NCBI RefSeq assembly: GCF_003614945.1
Contig: NZ_QYCZ01000001.1
Coordinates: forward strand, 948,001 to 1,012,000
From: Bergeyella cardium
GTDB lineage: Bacteria; Bacteroidota; Bacteroidia; Flavobacteriales; Weeksellaceae
Direction: 5' to 3'
DNA length: 64,000 bases
The position numbers and the translations under genes are program-made. This document shows positions 1-8,225 of this stretch, in pieces (the stretch's first letter is position 1; the number at the start of each line of letters is the position of its first letter). The notes under the pieces are model-generated. The model was not told the DNA's origin. It ran no database searches and was given only the letters and a program-made list of their open reading frames with translations.

Positions 1-291
1 GGCACACCCAATACATTTAGAAACATCTGCAGAATGTACAATACCAAATTCATCTTTTGTGATAGCATCGGCGGGACATACATTTGCACAAATAGGGTCA
101 TCACAGTGCATACACACCTGAACCGTAGTTTGGATGGTTTCTGCTCTATCTACATAGTGTATGTGTATCATAGTCGTCTCTCCATTGGTTTCGCACTCTG
201 CACAAGCCATTTCGCAAGAGTGGCAACCTATGCATCTCTGCATATCGAGGAAGAACTCCATATCATTAAACTTCTCGAACTGTTCTGCCAT
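1..291 (-). CDS. 4Fe-4S ferredoxin-type electron-transfer protein (3' end outside window)
   Basis: The reading frame opens with ATG at 291 and runs off the left edge of the window. It shows clustered cysteines of the form CIGCHSCEMAC, then CMHCDDPICANVCP, then CIGC, which is the pattern of the multi-cluster iron-sulfur subunits that feed electrons to molybdopterin oxidoreductases. It lies 56 bp downstream of the molybdopterin enzyme fragment on the same strand, so it was probably its redox partner and cotranscribed with it. The partner is now truncated, so its present role is uncertain. The family is clear from the motifs; the exact electron donor is not. Confidence 0.8.
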   Translation of the reverse strand, partial: MAEQFEKFNDMEFFLDMQRCIGCHSCEMACAECETNGETTMIHIHYVDRAETIQTTVQVCMHCDDPICANVCPADAITKDEFGIVHSADVSKCIGCA

Positions 292-347
292 AACTTTTAT
301 AACTTCATATATCTTTATTACTGTTTAAATATCTTTTTGATTTGTAT

Positions 348-1271
348 TTAATAGTGAATATCCCTACTTCTGTAAGCTAATTCAACGGACTCCTCTGCTC
401 GCTTCCTGCCTGTTTTCTCTATTTTGCAGGCACAGACCTTAAACTCTGGCATTTTAGAGATTGGGTCTAATCCATCAAATCCTACGGTTAATTGATTCAC
501 TGCATTAACTCCTCCCCAGTGGTATGGGATAAAAATAGTATCTTTTCTTATGGTCTCCACGACATTGGCTGGGAATAAGGCTTCTCCTCTTCTGGTGATG
601 ACTTTAATTAAATCATCGGTCTCTATATTGTATTTAGCTGCCAGCTCAGGGTGGATTTCCATTAAGGGCTCAGGGTATATATCTACCAATTTTCCAATTC
701 TCCTTGTTTGGGTTCCACTAAGGTATTGGCTTACTACTCGCCCAGTTGTTAATACGATAGGATATTCCTCATCAGGCTCTTCTACTGGGGTAATGTATGG
801 AGTAGGGTTGAAGTGAGCCTTACCGTCATTGGTTTTAAATTTTCTATCCTCCCATAATCTCGGTGTACCAGGGTGGTCAAGGCTTGGGCAAGGCCAAAAC
901 ATTCCCATATTTTTTTCTATTCTTTCGTAAGTAATTCCGTAATAATCGGCATAGCTCCCCCTAGTAATATGTCTTAATTCATTAAAGATGTCCTCAGATT
1001 TGGTATAGTTGAATTTATCTTCTACTCCTAATCTTCGTGCTAACTCCTTAAAGATATCAAGGTCTCTCATTGCATTTCCAGGAGGCTTTACAGCTCCAGT
1101 AATACGGATAACCCTACCTTCGGAGGAGGTAGTAGTTCCATCTTCCTCTTCTTGAAGAGACCCTGCCAATATGATATTTGCGTGGCGAAGAGTCTCGGAT
1201 AAGAAGAAGTCTATACCAGCGTAGAACTCCAATTTTTCTAATGCACTTCCATTATCACGGGAATTGCACTT
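348..1271 (-). pseudogene. Molybdopterin oxidoreductase, C-terminal fragment (5' half missing)
   Basis: About 300 codons match the C-terminal part of the nitrate reductase / formate dehydrogenase-type molybdopterin family, including a segment EEDGTTTSSEGRV that binds the cofactor in this family and the C-terminal cofactor-binding barrel (PIVLTTGR onward). Full-length relatives have roughly 700 residues and begin with an Fe-S motif and the first cofactor domains; these are absent. The frame is closed by TGA at 1272-1274. Family-like sequence ends near 1240, exactly where modB-like sequence begins on the other strand. A TTG at 1232 is the only start-like codon there, so the product is very probably non-functional. 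Nitrate or formate substrate cannot be decided from this part. Confidence 0.8.
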
Positions 1272-1487
1272 TCATTTGCGCACTGTATAGGCGAGTTTGG
1301 AGTGGTTATTATGGTCGGTGGGAATATTGCGAATGAAACCAGAATCGCTTCCGTAGCTATTTATGACCAGGTTCAGGCACTGAATTTTGAGGCAGCCAAT
1401 CGCTATGCTTTCGTCCTTTTCATCTTCTCATTTCTTATCCTGCTTTTGATTTTCAGTATTAATAAAAAGTTCAAAATACAGTTCTAA
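1242..1487 (+). pseudogene. modB: Molybdate ABC transporter permease, C-terminal fragment
   Basis: Reading from 1242 the frame gives SIITGIALSFAH, then GEFGVVIMVGGNI. This matches the conserved cytoplasmic loop (EAA-like, GEFG) of ModB that contacts the ATPase, followed by a last membrane segment. Only about 80 of the usual ~220 residues remain, and a TAA stop at 1239-1241 closes the frame upstream. The 5' portion, and any modA before it, are missing. It ends 4 bp before modC, the normal modB-modC arrangement, so the fragment is a relic of a modABC operon and not a new gene. Confidence 0.82.
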
Positions 1488-1491
1488 TCCT

Positions 1492-2106
1492 ATGGAAATA
1501 TCCATTAAACACCCTATTCTCACTTCCGAAGGAGAGAAATGCTTAGAGGTAGATGCTACGATTGATGAAGGGAGCTTTATAGGCGTATTCGGTAAGTCTG
1601 GAATAGGGAAAACTACTTTTTTTAAAATTCTTGCAGGCATTATACAGCCTGATTTCGGTCGGATATCCACCTCCCAAACCCTTCTCGATACTCAGCAAAA
1701 CCTGTCATTACCACCGCAGAAAAGGGATATTTCGTTGATGTTTCAAGATTATGCCCTCTTTCCTAATATGACGGTAAAAGAAAATATCGCTTTTGCACAA
1801 AAGGTGAAAGATAAACCCTTTACCGATGAATTATTACAACGTTTTGAGCTCTCACCACTACAAAACCGATATCCTTACCAGCTCTCTGGTGGGCAGCAGC
1901 AGAGAGTAGCACTGGCTCGCACACTGGCACAAAAGGCAAAAATTATGCTTTTAGATGAGCCCCTCTCCGCCGTCGACAGGCAGATGAGACCAGTAATGAT
2001 AGATACGATTTTTGAGCACTATAAGACCTACGAGCCAACGGTCTTTATCATCAGCCACGACCCCTCCGAATTTGAGAAACTGATCAGCGGTAGCATACAA
2101 ATCTAA
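1492..2106 (+). CDS. modC: Molybdate ABC transporter ATP-binding protein
   Basis: A 204-residue ABC ATPase. Visible motifs are Walker A GKSGIGKT (residues 34-41), Q-loop around MFQDYALFPN, signature LSGGQQQR, Walker B IMLLDEP and the H-loop ISHD. It would energise molybdate uptake at the inner membrane with ModA and ModB. It is shorter than the enterobacterial ModC because there is no C-terminal TOBE (molybdate-binding) domain. Its partner modB is truncated directly upstream and no modA is seen, so the ATPase is probably an orphan. Assignment to ModC rests on the ABC motifs plus the adjacent modB relic. Confidence 0.8.
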   Translation: MEISIKHPILTSEGEKCLEVDATIDEGSFIGVFGKSGIGKTTFFKILAGIIQPDFGRISTSQTLLDTQQNLSLPPQKRDISLMFQDYALFPNMTVKENIAFAQKVKDKPFTDELLQRFELSPLQNRYPYQLSGGQQQRVALARTLAQKAKIMLLDEPLSAVDRQMRPVMIDTIFEHYKTYEPTVFIISHDPSEFEKLISGSIQI

Positions 2107-2361
2107 GATATTACCTAGACTTTATTTTATTCAATGAAAAGGATATTCCTATGTTTTCAGAAAATTTTTAATCTATTAGAGTAGCAGAATTATCATTTTT
2201 TTTTCTTTACTCCATTAGAACAGAATCATATAGTATGTTAGAGTCTATATTTATCCTTTTAAAGCTATATTGGAAAGTAAAATTATAAATCTACCAACAA
2301 GAGGAAACCTAATAAAAACTGGTTAGGAATTGGAAGGGGGGATAACTCATAGAGAAATTTT
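2107..2361. other. Intergenic gap between convergent modC and kdsD
   Basis: About 255 bp of AT-rich sequence. The only structure seen is a weak inverted repeat CCTAA / TTAGG at about 2308-2327 that may help end transcription. No gene was recognised. Confidence 0.5.
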
Positions 2362-3315
2362 TCAATTAATCCCTTCGTCTAGCAGCCTATGCAGATCGAT
2401 AATTCCAAAATACTTACCGTTTTCTGTTACAATCAACTGCCCAATATTGTTCTCCTTCAAGAGTTTCATCGCTTCTTTCGCAAGAGCCGTTTTCTCTATC
2501 GATTTAGGGCTTTTGCTCATAATATCTTTTGCCCTCAGATGAGATAAATCCTGCGTATTAATCAGCATTCTCCTAAGATCTCCATCGGTAATCACGCCCG
2601 TTATTTTCCCTCCATCGGTTACCACCGTAATCCCGTGCGAAGAAGCACTAATCGATATAATCACCTCTCGGATACCCGCCGTTTCAGGGACTTCAGGCTT
2701 TTGTTGGGAGAGGAATTGCTCCACCGTAGCCGTAAGATTCTTGCCCAAACTCCCCCCAGGGTGGAATTTTGCAAAATCAGTGTCCTTAAACCCCCTCATT
2801 TCCATCAGACAAATCGCCAAAGCATCTCCCAACGCCATCTGAACCGTCGTAGAACTCGTGGGGGCCAACTTTATCGGGCAGGCTTCCTTCTCCACATTCG
2901 TGTTGAGAATGATATCTGAGCCCTCGGCTAACTTACTTTTAAGATTACCCGTCATACCGATTAAGGCAGAGGAGTAGCTTTTCAAGTAGGGAACGAGGCT
3001 TACAATCTCAGGCGAATTTCCCGAATTGGAAATACAAAGCACCACATCTTGCTTCTGGATAAGCCCAAGGTCGCCGTGTATCGCCTCTGAGGCGTGGAGA
3101 AACTGTGCAGGAGTACCTGTGGAATTCATTGTAGCAACGATTTTATTGGCAATGTGTGCGGACTTACCTATCCCCACAATAATAAGTTTCCCTTGTGCAG
3201 AGTAAATTGTCTCTACTGCTTTCAGGAAAACTTCATCTATGCGCTCAGTGAGTCTGTGCAGTTCGCTGATTTCCGTTTCAATGGATCTTTTTGCTAAATC
3301 AATAATTGAGTTCAT
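2362..3315 (-). CDS. kdsD: D-arabinose 5-phosphate isomerase (KpsF/GutQ family)
   Basis: A 317-residue protein with an N-terminal SIS sugar-isomerase domain (about residues 25-180, with VGIGKSAHIA, SNSGNSPE and HPGGSLGK) and two C-terminal CBS domains (about 200-260 and 265-317). It interconverts ribulose 5-phosphate and arabinose 5-phosphate, the first step of Kdo synthesis for lipopolysaccharide. Length and domain order are those of full KdsD enzymes. It follows the SRPBCC gene by 48 bp on the same strand, so cotranscription is likely. The lpxK gene for another lipid A step lies 6 kb away. Confidence 0.93.
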   Translation of the reverse strand: MNSIIDLAKRSIETEISELHRLTERIDEVFLKAVETIYSAQGKLIIVGIGKSAHIANKIVATMNSTGTPAQFLHASEAIHGDLGLIQKQDVVLCISNSGNSPEIVSLVPYLKSYSSALIGMTGNLKSKLAEGSDIILNTNVEKEACPIKLAPTSSTTVQMALGDALAICLMEMRGFKDTDFAKFHPGGSLGKNLTATVEQFLSQQKPEVPETAGIREVIISISASSHGITVVTDGGKITGVITDGDLRRMLINTQDLSHLRAKDIMSKSPKSIEKTALAKEAMKLLKENNIGQLIVTENGKYFGIIDLHRLLDEGIN

Positions 3316-3363
3316 CGTAAGGAGATATGAGAATATGCAGATTTGCAGTGTTTCAGTGGGAGG

Positions 3364-3750
3364 CTATAGTTTTTCTATCTTGTCAGTAAGGCTGTTAATG
3401 AAGTTTTGAAGAGGTTTCTCTACCATCATCTTGATAAATGGATTGAAGTTACCTTTAAAAAGGAGCTGCACTTCGGATTTGTTGTCGCTCATAGGTTGCA
3501 TCTGACCTATTAAGGAGAAATCAAGCCCTGCTTTTGCAGATTTTAGCTCTATGTTTCCATCAATCGTCTTATTGATGTCTAATGCAATCTCTGGCATCCC
3601 TTTTAGGCTGAATTTAAATCCCTTCTCTGTAGTCTCAAAGAATTGCAGACTTTCTGGCATTAAATACTGATAGTCCGAGGGATGTTTCAGCATTTCTTTA
3701 AGCTCTTGTACTGACTTATTTACAGTGATTTTTCTTCCTTCTAAGTTCAT
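3364..3750 (-). CDS. SRPBCC-family small protein
   Basis: A 128-residue protein without signal peptide or membrane segments. Its pattern (N-terminal strand with KITVNKSVQEL, a mid-region of alternating strands, and a long C-terminal helix ending IEKL) resembles the START/SRPBCC ligand-binding fold annotated for a conserved flavobacterial gene found beside a NUDIX hydrolase. Here too the neighbour is a divergent NUDIX gene. No ligand is known. A -7 element lies 38 bp before the start on the minus strand (3789-3796). Confidence 0.6.
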   Translation of the reverse strand: MNLEGRKITVNKSVQELKEMLKHPSDYQYLMPESLQFFETTEKGFKFSLKGMPEIALDINKTIDGNIELKSAKAGLDFSLIGQMQPMSDNKSEVQLLFKGNFNPFIKMMVEKPLQNFINSLTDKIEKL

Positions 3751-3756
3751 TTTTTA

Positions 3757-3764
3757 TATTTTTG
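3757..3764 (+). promoter_or_regulatory. -7 promoter element of the NUDIX gene
   Basis: TATTTTTG matches the Bacteroidota consensus TAnnTTTG exactly and lies 27 bp before the ATG at 3792. Confidence 0.7.
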
Positions 3765-3788
3765 TGCATTAAATTTTCAAATACCTCA

Positions 3789-3796
3789 CAAATGTA
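3789..3796 (-). promoter_or_regulatory. -7 promoter element of the SRPBCC gene
   Basis: On the minus strand the sequence reads TACATTTG, an exact TAnnTTTG match. It overlaps the NUDIX start codon, so the two divergent transcripts would overlap by roughly 10 nt. Confidence 0.55.
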
Positions 3797-4403
3797 TAAA
3801 GTTTTTATTAACGAAAAAAAAATATCACTCACTAAATCTCCCGAAAGCACGGTCAAAATTCTTCCTTACGAAGGTGCTCATACCATAGAGATAGCGATGG
3901 ACCTTATTAAAAACACCTCTACACAAGAAATCAATATTTATTCTACCGATATAGGAGCTCTGTGGCAGAATTTCAAAAGCCAATTCAGAATAGTAGAAGC
4001 TGCTGGTGGTATAGTAAAAAATACAGAGGGGAAAGTACTTTTCATCTATCGGCTCAACAAATGGGATTTACCTAAAGGAAAGATAGAAAAAGGCGAAACC
4101 TATGAAAATGCGGCACTGAGAGAGGTCGAGGAAGAAACCCATCTTCGCCATCTTGTATTAGGATTACCTGTGATGACTACCTACCACATCTATACTGAGA
4201 AAAACGGAGATAATGTCTTGAAAATGACCCACTGGTTCCAGATGGAATACACAGGAAATGAGCAACTCATCCCCCAAACAGAGGAAGGCATAACCGATGT
4301 ACAATGGCTTGATGAAGAGGATATCTACCTTAAAGTCCTCCCCAATACCTTTAAAAACATACATCTTGTATTAAATCAAAGTGGGGTAGCAGAAGATAAG
4401 TGA
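3792..4403 (+). CDS. NUDIX hydrolase
   Basis: About 203 residues. The NUDIX box GKIEKGETYENAALREVEEE fits GX5EX7REUXEEXGU, so the protein hydrolyses a nucleoside diphosphate linked to another group; the substrate cannot be told. The N-terminal ~65 residues precede the NUDIX fold. The ATG at 3792 was chosen because the alternative upstream TTG at 3762 lies inside the -7 promoter element. The gene is divergent from the SRPBCC gene, an association I recall from related genomes. Confidence 0.88.
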   Translation: MYKVFINEKKISLTKSPESTVKILPYEGAHTIEIAMDLIKNTSTQEINIYSTDIGALWQNFKSQFRIVEAAGGIVKNTEGKVLFIYRLNKWDLPKGKIEKGETYENAALREVEEETHLRHLVLGLPVMTTYHIYTEKNGDNVLKMTHWFQMEYTGNEQLIPQTEEGITDVQWLDEEDIYLKVLPNTFKNIHLVLNQSGVAEDK

Positions 4404-4470
4404 GACCTTGGATCTTATTTTTTATTTAGCCATATAATCAAAAGGTATTATAAAAATATTATTTCTTAAT

Positions 4471-4497
4471 CTTCCCAGAGCTATGAACTCTGGGAAG
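4471..4497. terminator. Hairpin between convergent NUDIX and purA
   Basis: A perfect 10-bp stem CTTCCCAGAG / CTCTGGGAAG with a 7-nt loop. The flanks are AT-rich rather than clean T-runs on either side; it probably terminates both genes. Confidence 0.6.
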
Positions 4498-4574
4498 AGA
4501 TTTATTATAATAATTCTTTTTATACAGAGTAAACGCTCTTTAATATAATACTAATAAGAGCTTTACATAGTAGA

Positions 4575-5861
4575 TTAAAACAAGTCTTTACGAATAATAT
4601 TTTGGTTTCGCTCTGGACCTACGGATACGAGATAGACATTAATACCGAGGTAGTTTTCTATAAAGGAAATATATTTCTTGGCATTTTCTGGAAGTTCATC
4701 GTAAGAGCGTACTTTGCTGATGTCTTCATCCCAACCCTCGAGCTCGTGATATATAGGCTCATACTTATAGAGTTTGGTTGTAGATGAAGTAAAGTAATCT
4801 ATAATTTTACCGTCTTCGGTCTTGTATTGGGTAACGATTTTCAATGTTTTAATGCCTGTCAGCACATCGAGTTTAGTGATAACAAGATTGTTGATACCAT
4901 TAATCATACAAGCGTGTTTCAGAGAAACGAGGTCAAGCCAGCCTGTGCGTCTTGGTCTGCCTGTCGTAGCCCCGAATTCGTGCCCTACCTGTCTTATTTT
5001 CTCGCCGAGTTCATCATTAAGCTCGGAAGGGAAAGGGCCATTACCCACCCTCGTACAATAGGCTTTAGCCACACCGATAAGGTTTTGAAGGCTGGTTGGA
5101 GGTACGCCCGCACCTGTACAAACCCCACCAGTAGATGGAGAAGAAGAGGTTACAAATGGATAAGTCCCAAAATCAATATCCAGCATTAGGGCTTGCGCAC
5201 CTTCAAAGAGGATATTCTTTCCAACTCTTATAGCTTCATTGAGTTCAAGTTCGGTATCTACGATTCTATTTTTTAGCTTCTGACCGATAGCGAGGAATTC
5301 TTCGTAGAGTTCATCTACATTAAGGGCGGGTTTGCCAAAATATTTTTCAAAAAGAGCATTTTTTACTTTCAGATTTTTCTCAATCTTTTCTCTCAGTACT
5401 TCGGGGTTGAGTAAATCTATCATACGAATACCCACTCGAGCGATTTTATCCTCATAGCAAGGACCGATTCCCTTTTTTGTAGTCCCGATTTGTGTTCCAC
5501 CTTGCTCTTCTTCTCTATAAGTATCCAAGAGGATGTGATAAGGCATAATCACATGAGCTCTTCTACTGATGAATACATGATCAGTTCTGAGTCCTTTGCT
5601 CTCAATTTGCTCGATTTCTTTAATAAAGGACTTAGGATTTACCACTACGCCATTGGCAATAATACATTTCCCTTTGCATTGGAGAACTCCTGAGGGGAGG
5701 AGGTGGAGAACGAACTTCTCATCGCCCGCATAGACAGTGTGCCCGGCATTATCACCACCTTGGAAACGAACTACATAATCAGATTTTGCGGATAGAACAT
5801 CGGTAATTTTACCTTTACCTTCGTCTCCGTATTGGAGACCTACAACTACATAGGTAGACAT
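4575..5861 (-). CDS. purA: Adenylosuccinate synthase
   Basis: A 428-residue enzyme that joins IMP and aspartate using GTP to give adenylosuccinate, the first committed step to AMP. It begins MSTYVVVGLQYGDEGKGK, which carries the P-loop, and shows GTTKKGIGP, GRPRRTGWLD and the terminal VGPER motif. The start at 5861 was chosen because an in-frame extension to 5918 would read through the promoter region, and family members begin just before the P-loop. Two minus-strand -7 elements precede it. Other purine genes in the window (purH, purN, purM) are dispersed and not in one operon. Confidence 0.97.
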   Translation of the reverse strand: MSTYVVVGLQYGDEGKGKITDVLSAKSDYVVRFQGGDNAGHTVYAGDEKFVLHLLPSGVLQCKGKCIIANGVVVNPKSFIKEIEQIESKGLRTDHVFISRRAHVIMPYHILLDTYREEEQGGTQIGTTKKGIGPCYEDKIARVGIRMIDLLNPEVLREKIEKNLKVKNALFEKYFGKPALNVDELYEEFLAIGQKLKNRIVDTELELNEAIRVGKNILFEGAQALMLDIDFGTYPFVTSSSPSTGGVCTGAGVPPTSLQNLIGVAKAYCTRVGNGPFPSELNDELGEKIRQVGHEFGATTGRPRRTGWLDLVSLKHACMINGINNLVITKLDVLTGIKTLKIVTQYKTEDGKIIDYFTSSTTKLYKYEPIYHELEGWDEDISKVRSYDELPENAKKYISFIENYLGINVYLVSVGPERNQNIIRKDLF

Positions 5862-5889
5862 ATTTTCTTTACTTTTTTTTAGATGCTCA

Positions 5890-5897
5890 CAAAAGTA
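5890..5897 (-). promoter_or_regulatory. -7 promoter element of purA
   Basis: TACTTTTG on the minus strand, 28 bp before the purA start. A second exact match, TAATTTTG, lies further upstream at 5918-5925 and could be an alternative promoter. Confidence 0.65.
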
Positions 5898-5952
5898 AGT
5901 TAAAAATGCATCAGCCACAAAATTAAATTCACACTAATTTATGATTAAATAC

Positions 5953-5960
5953 TACTTTTG
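5953..5960 (+). promoter_or_regulatory. -7 promoter element of the GtrA gene
   Basis: TACTTTTG, exact TAnnTTTG match, 18 bp before the ATG at 5979. Confidence 0.65.
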
Positions 5961-5978
5961 CAGCCCAAATGTGTTTCA

Positions 5979-6437
5979 ATGAAGCAAATCTTTTTCAAAC
6001 AAAAACAGCTATTCTTATTTATTATAGCGGGCGGTCTTAGTGCGATGATAGAGGTGAGTAGTTTTAAAGGACTAAGCCTCATTCTCCCTTCAATCATCTC
6101 CTCCGAGACCAATTTCTACGGCATACATTTCCCTTTGAGCAATGTTTTTTCTACCTCGCTCGGCATTATTACGAACTATTTCTTCAGCATTTGGTTCGTA
6201 TTCCAGAGGGGGAAGCACTCCAAAAGGAGGGAGTTTGCCTACTTTATGTTGGTTTCATTGCTAAGTACTCTTCTGAGTTTGGTTTTCTTTCAAATATTTT
6301 TTACTTTTGTTTTCAAGAATCACTTAAAACTCATCATTTTCACATTTAGCGCGGAGGTTTTAAGCAAAATATCTGCGATTATTCTAACCTCAATACTGAA
6401 TTATTTCGTGAAAAAGAAAATGATTTTTAATGGATAA
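5979..6437 (+). CDS. GtrA-family membrane protein
   Basis: About 152 residues with four predicted membrane segments, opening with LFLFIIAGGLSAMIE and ending in a basic tail (NYFVKKKMIF) typical of GtrA/DPMS1 flippase-like proteins. Members are thought to move or present lipid-linked sugars across the inner membrane. The start at 5979 was chosen because the upstream TTG lies within the -7 promoter element. It is followed 9 bp later by the EEP phosphatase gene, probably cotranscribed. The sugar is unknown. Confidence 0.8.
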   Translation: MKQIFFKQKQLFLFIIAGGLSAMIEVSSFKGLSLILPSIISSETNFYGIHFPLSNVFSTSLGIITNYFFSIWFVFQRGKHSKRREFAYFMLVSLLSTLLSLVFFQIFFTFVFKNHLKLIIFTFSAEVLSKISAIILTSILNYFVKKKMIFNG

Positions 6438-6446
6438 TACAAGATA

Positions 6447-7337
6447 ATGCTGAGAGCCAAAGGAAATACTGCCCTTTTGATGTTTTACAATCTGGAGAAT
6501 TTATTTTATCCTCTAAGTTCTCAGAATATTGATAATCAATTGAGAAATTGGTCGCTCAGCCGATACCAAAAAAAGCTAAAAAGCATTTCAGAAACACTCC
6601 TATTAATACAAAAAACCTACGGGAGCCTCCCGATCATCATTGGCGTATGCGAGGTACAGGGCATACAGCCTCTGGAAGACTTAATACAATATCCGCCGCT
6701 TTCTAGCTACGGCATTATACATTACAAAGGCCGTGACAAAAGGGGCGTAGATACCGCTTTACTCTATGATTCTAAGGAAATAGAGGTCCTCCATTCCGAG
6801 CCTCTTCCCGTTTCGGAAACCAGAAGCATCATCTTTACTAAAATACAGTATTGCAACTCAATATTCAATGTTTATACCCTCCATCTCCCGTCCCGAAGAG
6901 GGTCAGATGAGGCAAAAAACAAAAGAGAAATCATACTGAACACCCTCAAAGAGCATCTGATAAACAATCTTAACGCCCAAAAAGAGCCCGTCATCATTCT
7001 CGGTGATTTTAATGCCAATCCTAATGATGAAGCCATAAGAAATCTGATGAATATAAGCCCTCGTTTCCAGCTGATAAACCCTTTTTCAGAGGTTTATGCC
7101 AATAGGTCGTTTTCCAATTTCCATCGCTCAAAGGGTTTGTTGTTTGATCAGATTCTCTTCTCCGAACATCTCGTGTCAGAAAACTTCCCGTTAGCGTTTG
7201 TAAAAGCAGAAATCTTTGCTCCAGAACAACTGAAGCAGCACGGAAAGCCCTCGCGAACCTTCGCCGGAAGCAGATACTTGGGCGGACAAAGCGATCACTT
7301 CCCCGTCATCATACAAACTAAGACAATTATTAACTGA
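6447..7337 (+). CDS. Endonuclease/exonuclease/phosphatase-family hydrolase
   Basis: A 296-residue member of the EEP (DNase I-like) superfamily. Visible active-site blocks are the N-terminal FYNLENLF, the metal-binding glutamate in VCEVQG, GDFNANPND, and the C-terminal SDHFPV with the catalytic Asp-His pair. No signal peptide is evident, so it is likely cytoplasmic. The superfamily covers nucleases and phosphatases and the substrate cannot be inferred here. It is tightly placed after the GtrA gene and 27 bp before deoC. Confidence 0.85.
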   Translation: MLRAKGNTALLMFYNLENLFYPLSSQNIDNQLRNWSLSRYQKKLKSISETLLLIQKTYGSLPIIIGVCEVQGIQPLEDLIQYPPLSSYGIIHYKGRDKRGVDTALLYDSKEIEVLHSEPLPVSETRSIIFTKIQYCNSIFNVYTLHLPSRRGSDEAKNKREIILNTLKEHLINNLNAQKEPVIILGDFNANPNDEAIRNLMNISPRFQLINPFSEVYANRSFSNFHRSKGLLFDQILFSEHLVSENFPLAFVKAEIFAPEQLKQHGKPSRTFAGSRYLGGQSDHFPVIIQTKTIIN

Positions 7338-7364
7338 ATTATTAACATAAAAAATTAGTAAGCT

Positions 7365-8111
7365 ATGAATGTAGAAAATTTTTTAGATTCCACTTATCTA
7401 AAACTCCCAGAACAGTCTGGTCTCACCACAGAAGAGACCCGTAAAAAGGTAATTGAGCTCACCGACGAGGCCATTAACTACCATTTCTTCGAAGTGATGA
7501 TTCGTCCAGAATATGTCCACTTCATCAAGAACTATATCAAGGAAAAGAGTGCCTCCGTTAAGGTTGGTACCGTTATCGGCTTCCACGAGGGCACCGCATC
7601 TGTAGAGGCGAAGCTCGCAGAGGCAGAAAAGGCGATTGCCGATGGCGTAGATGAGCTCGATTTCGTCATTAATTTCGAGAAATTTAAGGCAAATGAGCTC
7701 GCTTATGTAAAAGATGAGTTCCTAAAATGTACCGCTCTCGCGCTCAAACATCATAAAACCGCGAAATGGATTATCGAAATCGCCGCTCTTACCGATGAGC
7801 AGATTGCCAGCATCACTTCTCACATTCGCCAGTGGGCAGAGGAGAGTTTTGCAGGTAGAGAGCAAGAGATTTTCGTTAAATCTTCCACAGGTTTCTATAA
7901 AACGGAAGGCGGAAAGCCCAATGGAGCCACTCCAGAAGCCATTAAAATAATGATTGCCCACGCGGGTAAGCTCCCCGTAAAGGCTGCGGGAGGCGTTAGA
8001 ACCCACCAAGAAGCCCTTGATATGATTGCGCTCGGTGTCAAGAGGATTGGTACTTCCTCTGCCCTCGCTCTTTCGGGTAAAGGTACTGCTCCTTCAAGCG
8101 CAGGATACTAA
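7365..8111 (+). CDS. deoC: Deoxyribose-phosphate aldolase
   Basis: A 248-residue class I aldolase that cleaves 2-deoxyribose 5-phosphate to acetaldehyde and glyceraldehyde 3-phosphate in deoxynucleoside catabolism. The Schiff-base lysine sits in FVKSSTGF, and the second conserved lysine in VKAAGGVRT. It has a strong intrinsic terminator downstream. The purine nucleoside phosphorylase 2.2 kb away would supply deoxyribose 1-phosphate to the same pathway, though no phosphopentomutase is seen. Confidence 0.95.
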   Translation: MNVENFLDSTYLKLPEQSGLTTEETRKKVIELTDEAINYHFFEVMIRPEYVHFIKNYIKEKSASVKVGTVIGFHEGTASVEAKLAEAEKAIADGVDELDFVINFEKFKANELAYVKDEFLKCTALALKHHKTAKWIIEIAALTDEQIASITSHIRQWAEESFAGREQEIFVKSSTGFYKTEGGKPNGATPEAIKIMIAHAGKLPVKAAGGVRTHQEALDMIALGVKRIGTSSALALSGKGTAPSSAGY

Positions 8112-8132
8112 GCTATCATCATTCAAATACAA

Positions 8133-8168
8133 AATCCAGAGCCTGATAAGCCTCTGGATTTTTTTTTC
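8133..8168 (+). terminator. Intrinsic terminator of deoC
   Basis: Stem AATCCAGAG / CTCTGGATT followed by a run of T residues. Confidence 0.85.
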
Positions 8169-8194
8169 ATCTCTTACCAACCTCATATAATTAG

Positions 8195-8202
8195 TATTTT
8201 TG
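8195..8202 (+). promoter_or_regulatory. -7 promoter element of aroB
   Basis: TATTTTTG, exact TAnnTTTG match, 23 bp before the aroB ATG. Confidence 0.65.
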
Positions 8203-8225
8203 CACAGCTAAAAATTAAAATTCAA

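Noticed and set aside
1302-1487. Stand-alone small membrane protein starting at 1302
   Set aside because: The upstream in-frame sequence continues the ModB pattern back to about 1245, so this is a truncated modB and not a new gene.
3762-3791. Upstream TTG starts that would lengthen NUDIX, GtrA (5958) and pyrG (62173)
   Set aside because: Each TTG lies inside an exact TAnnTTTG promoter element, so it would not be on the mRNA.
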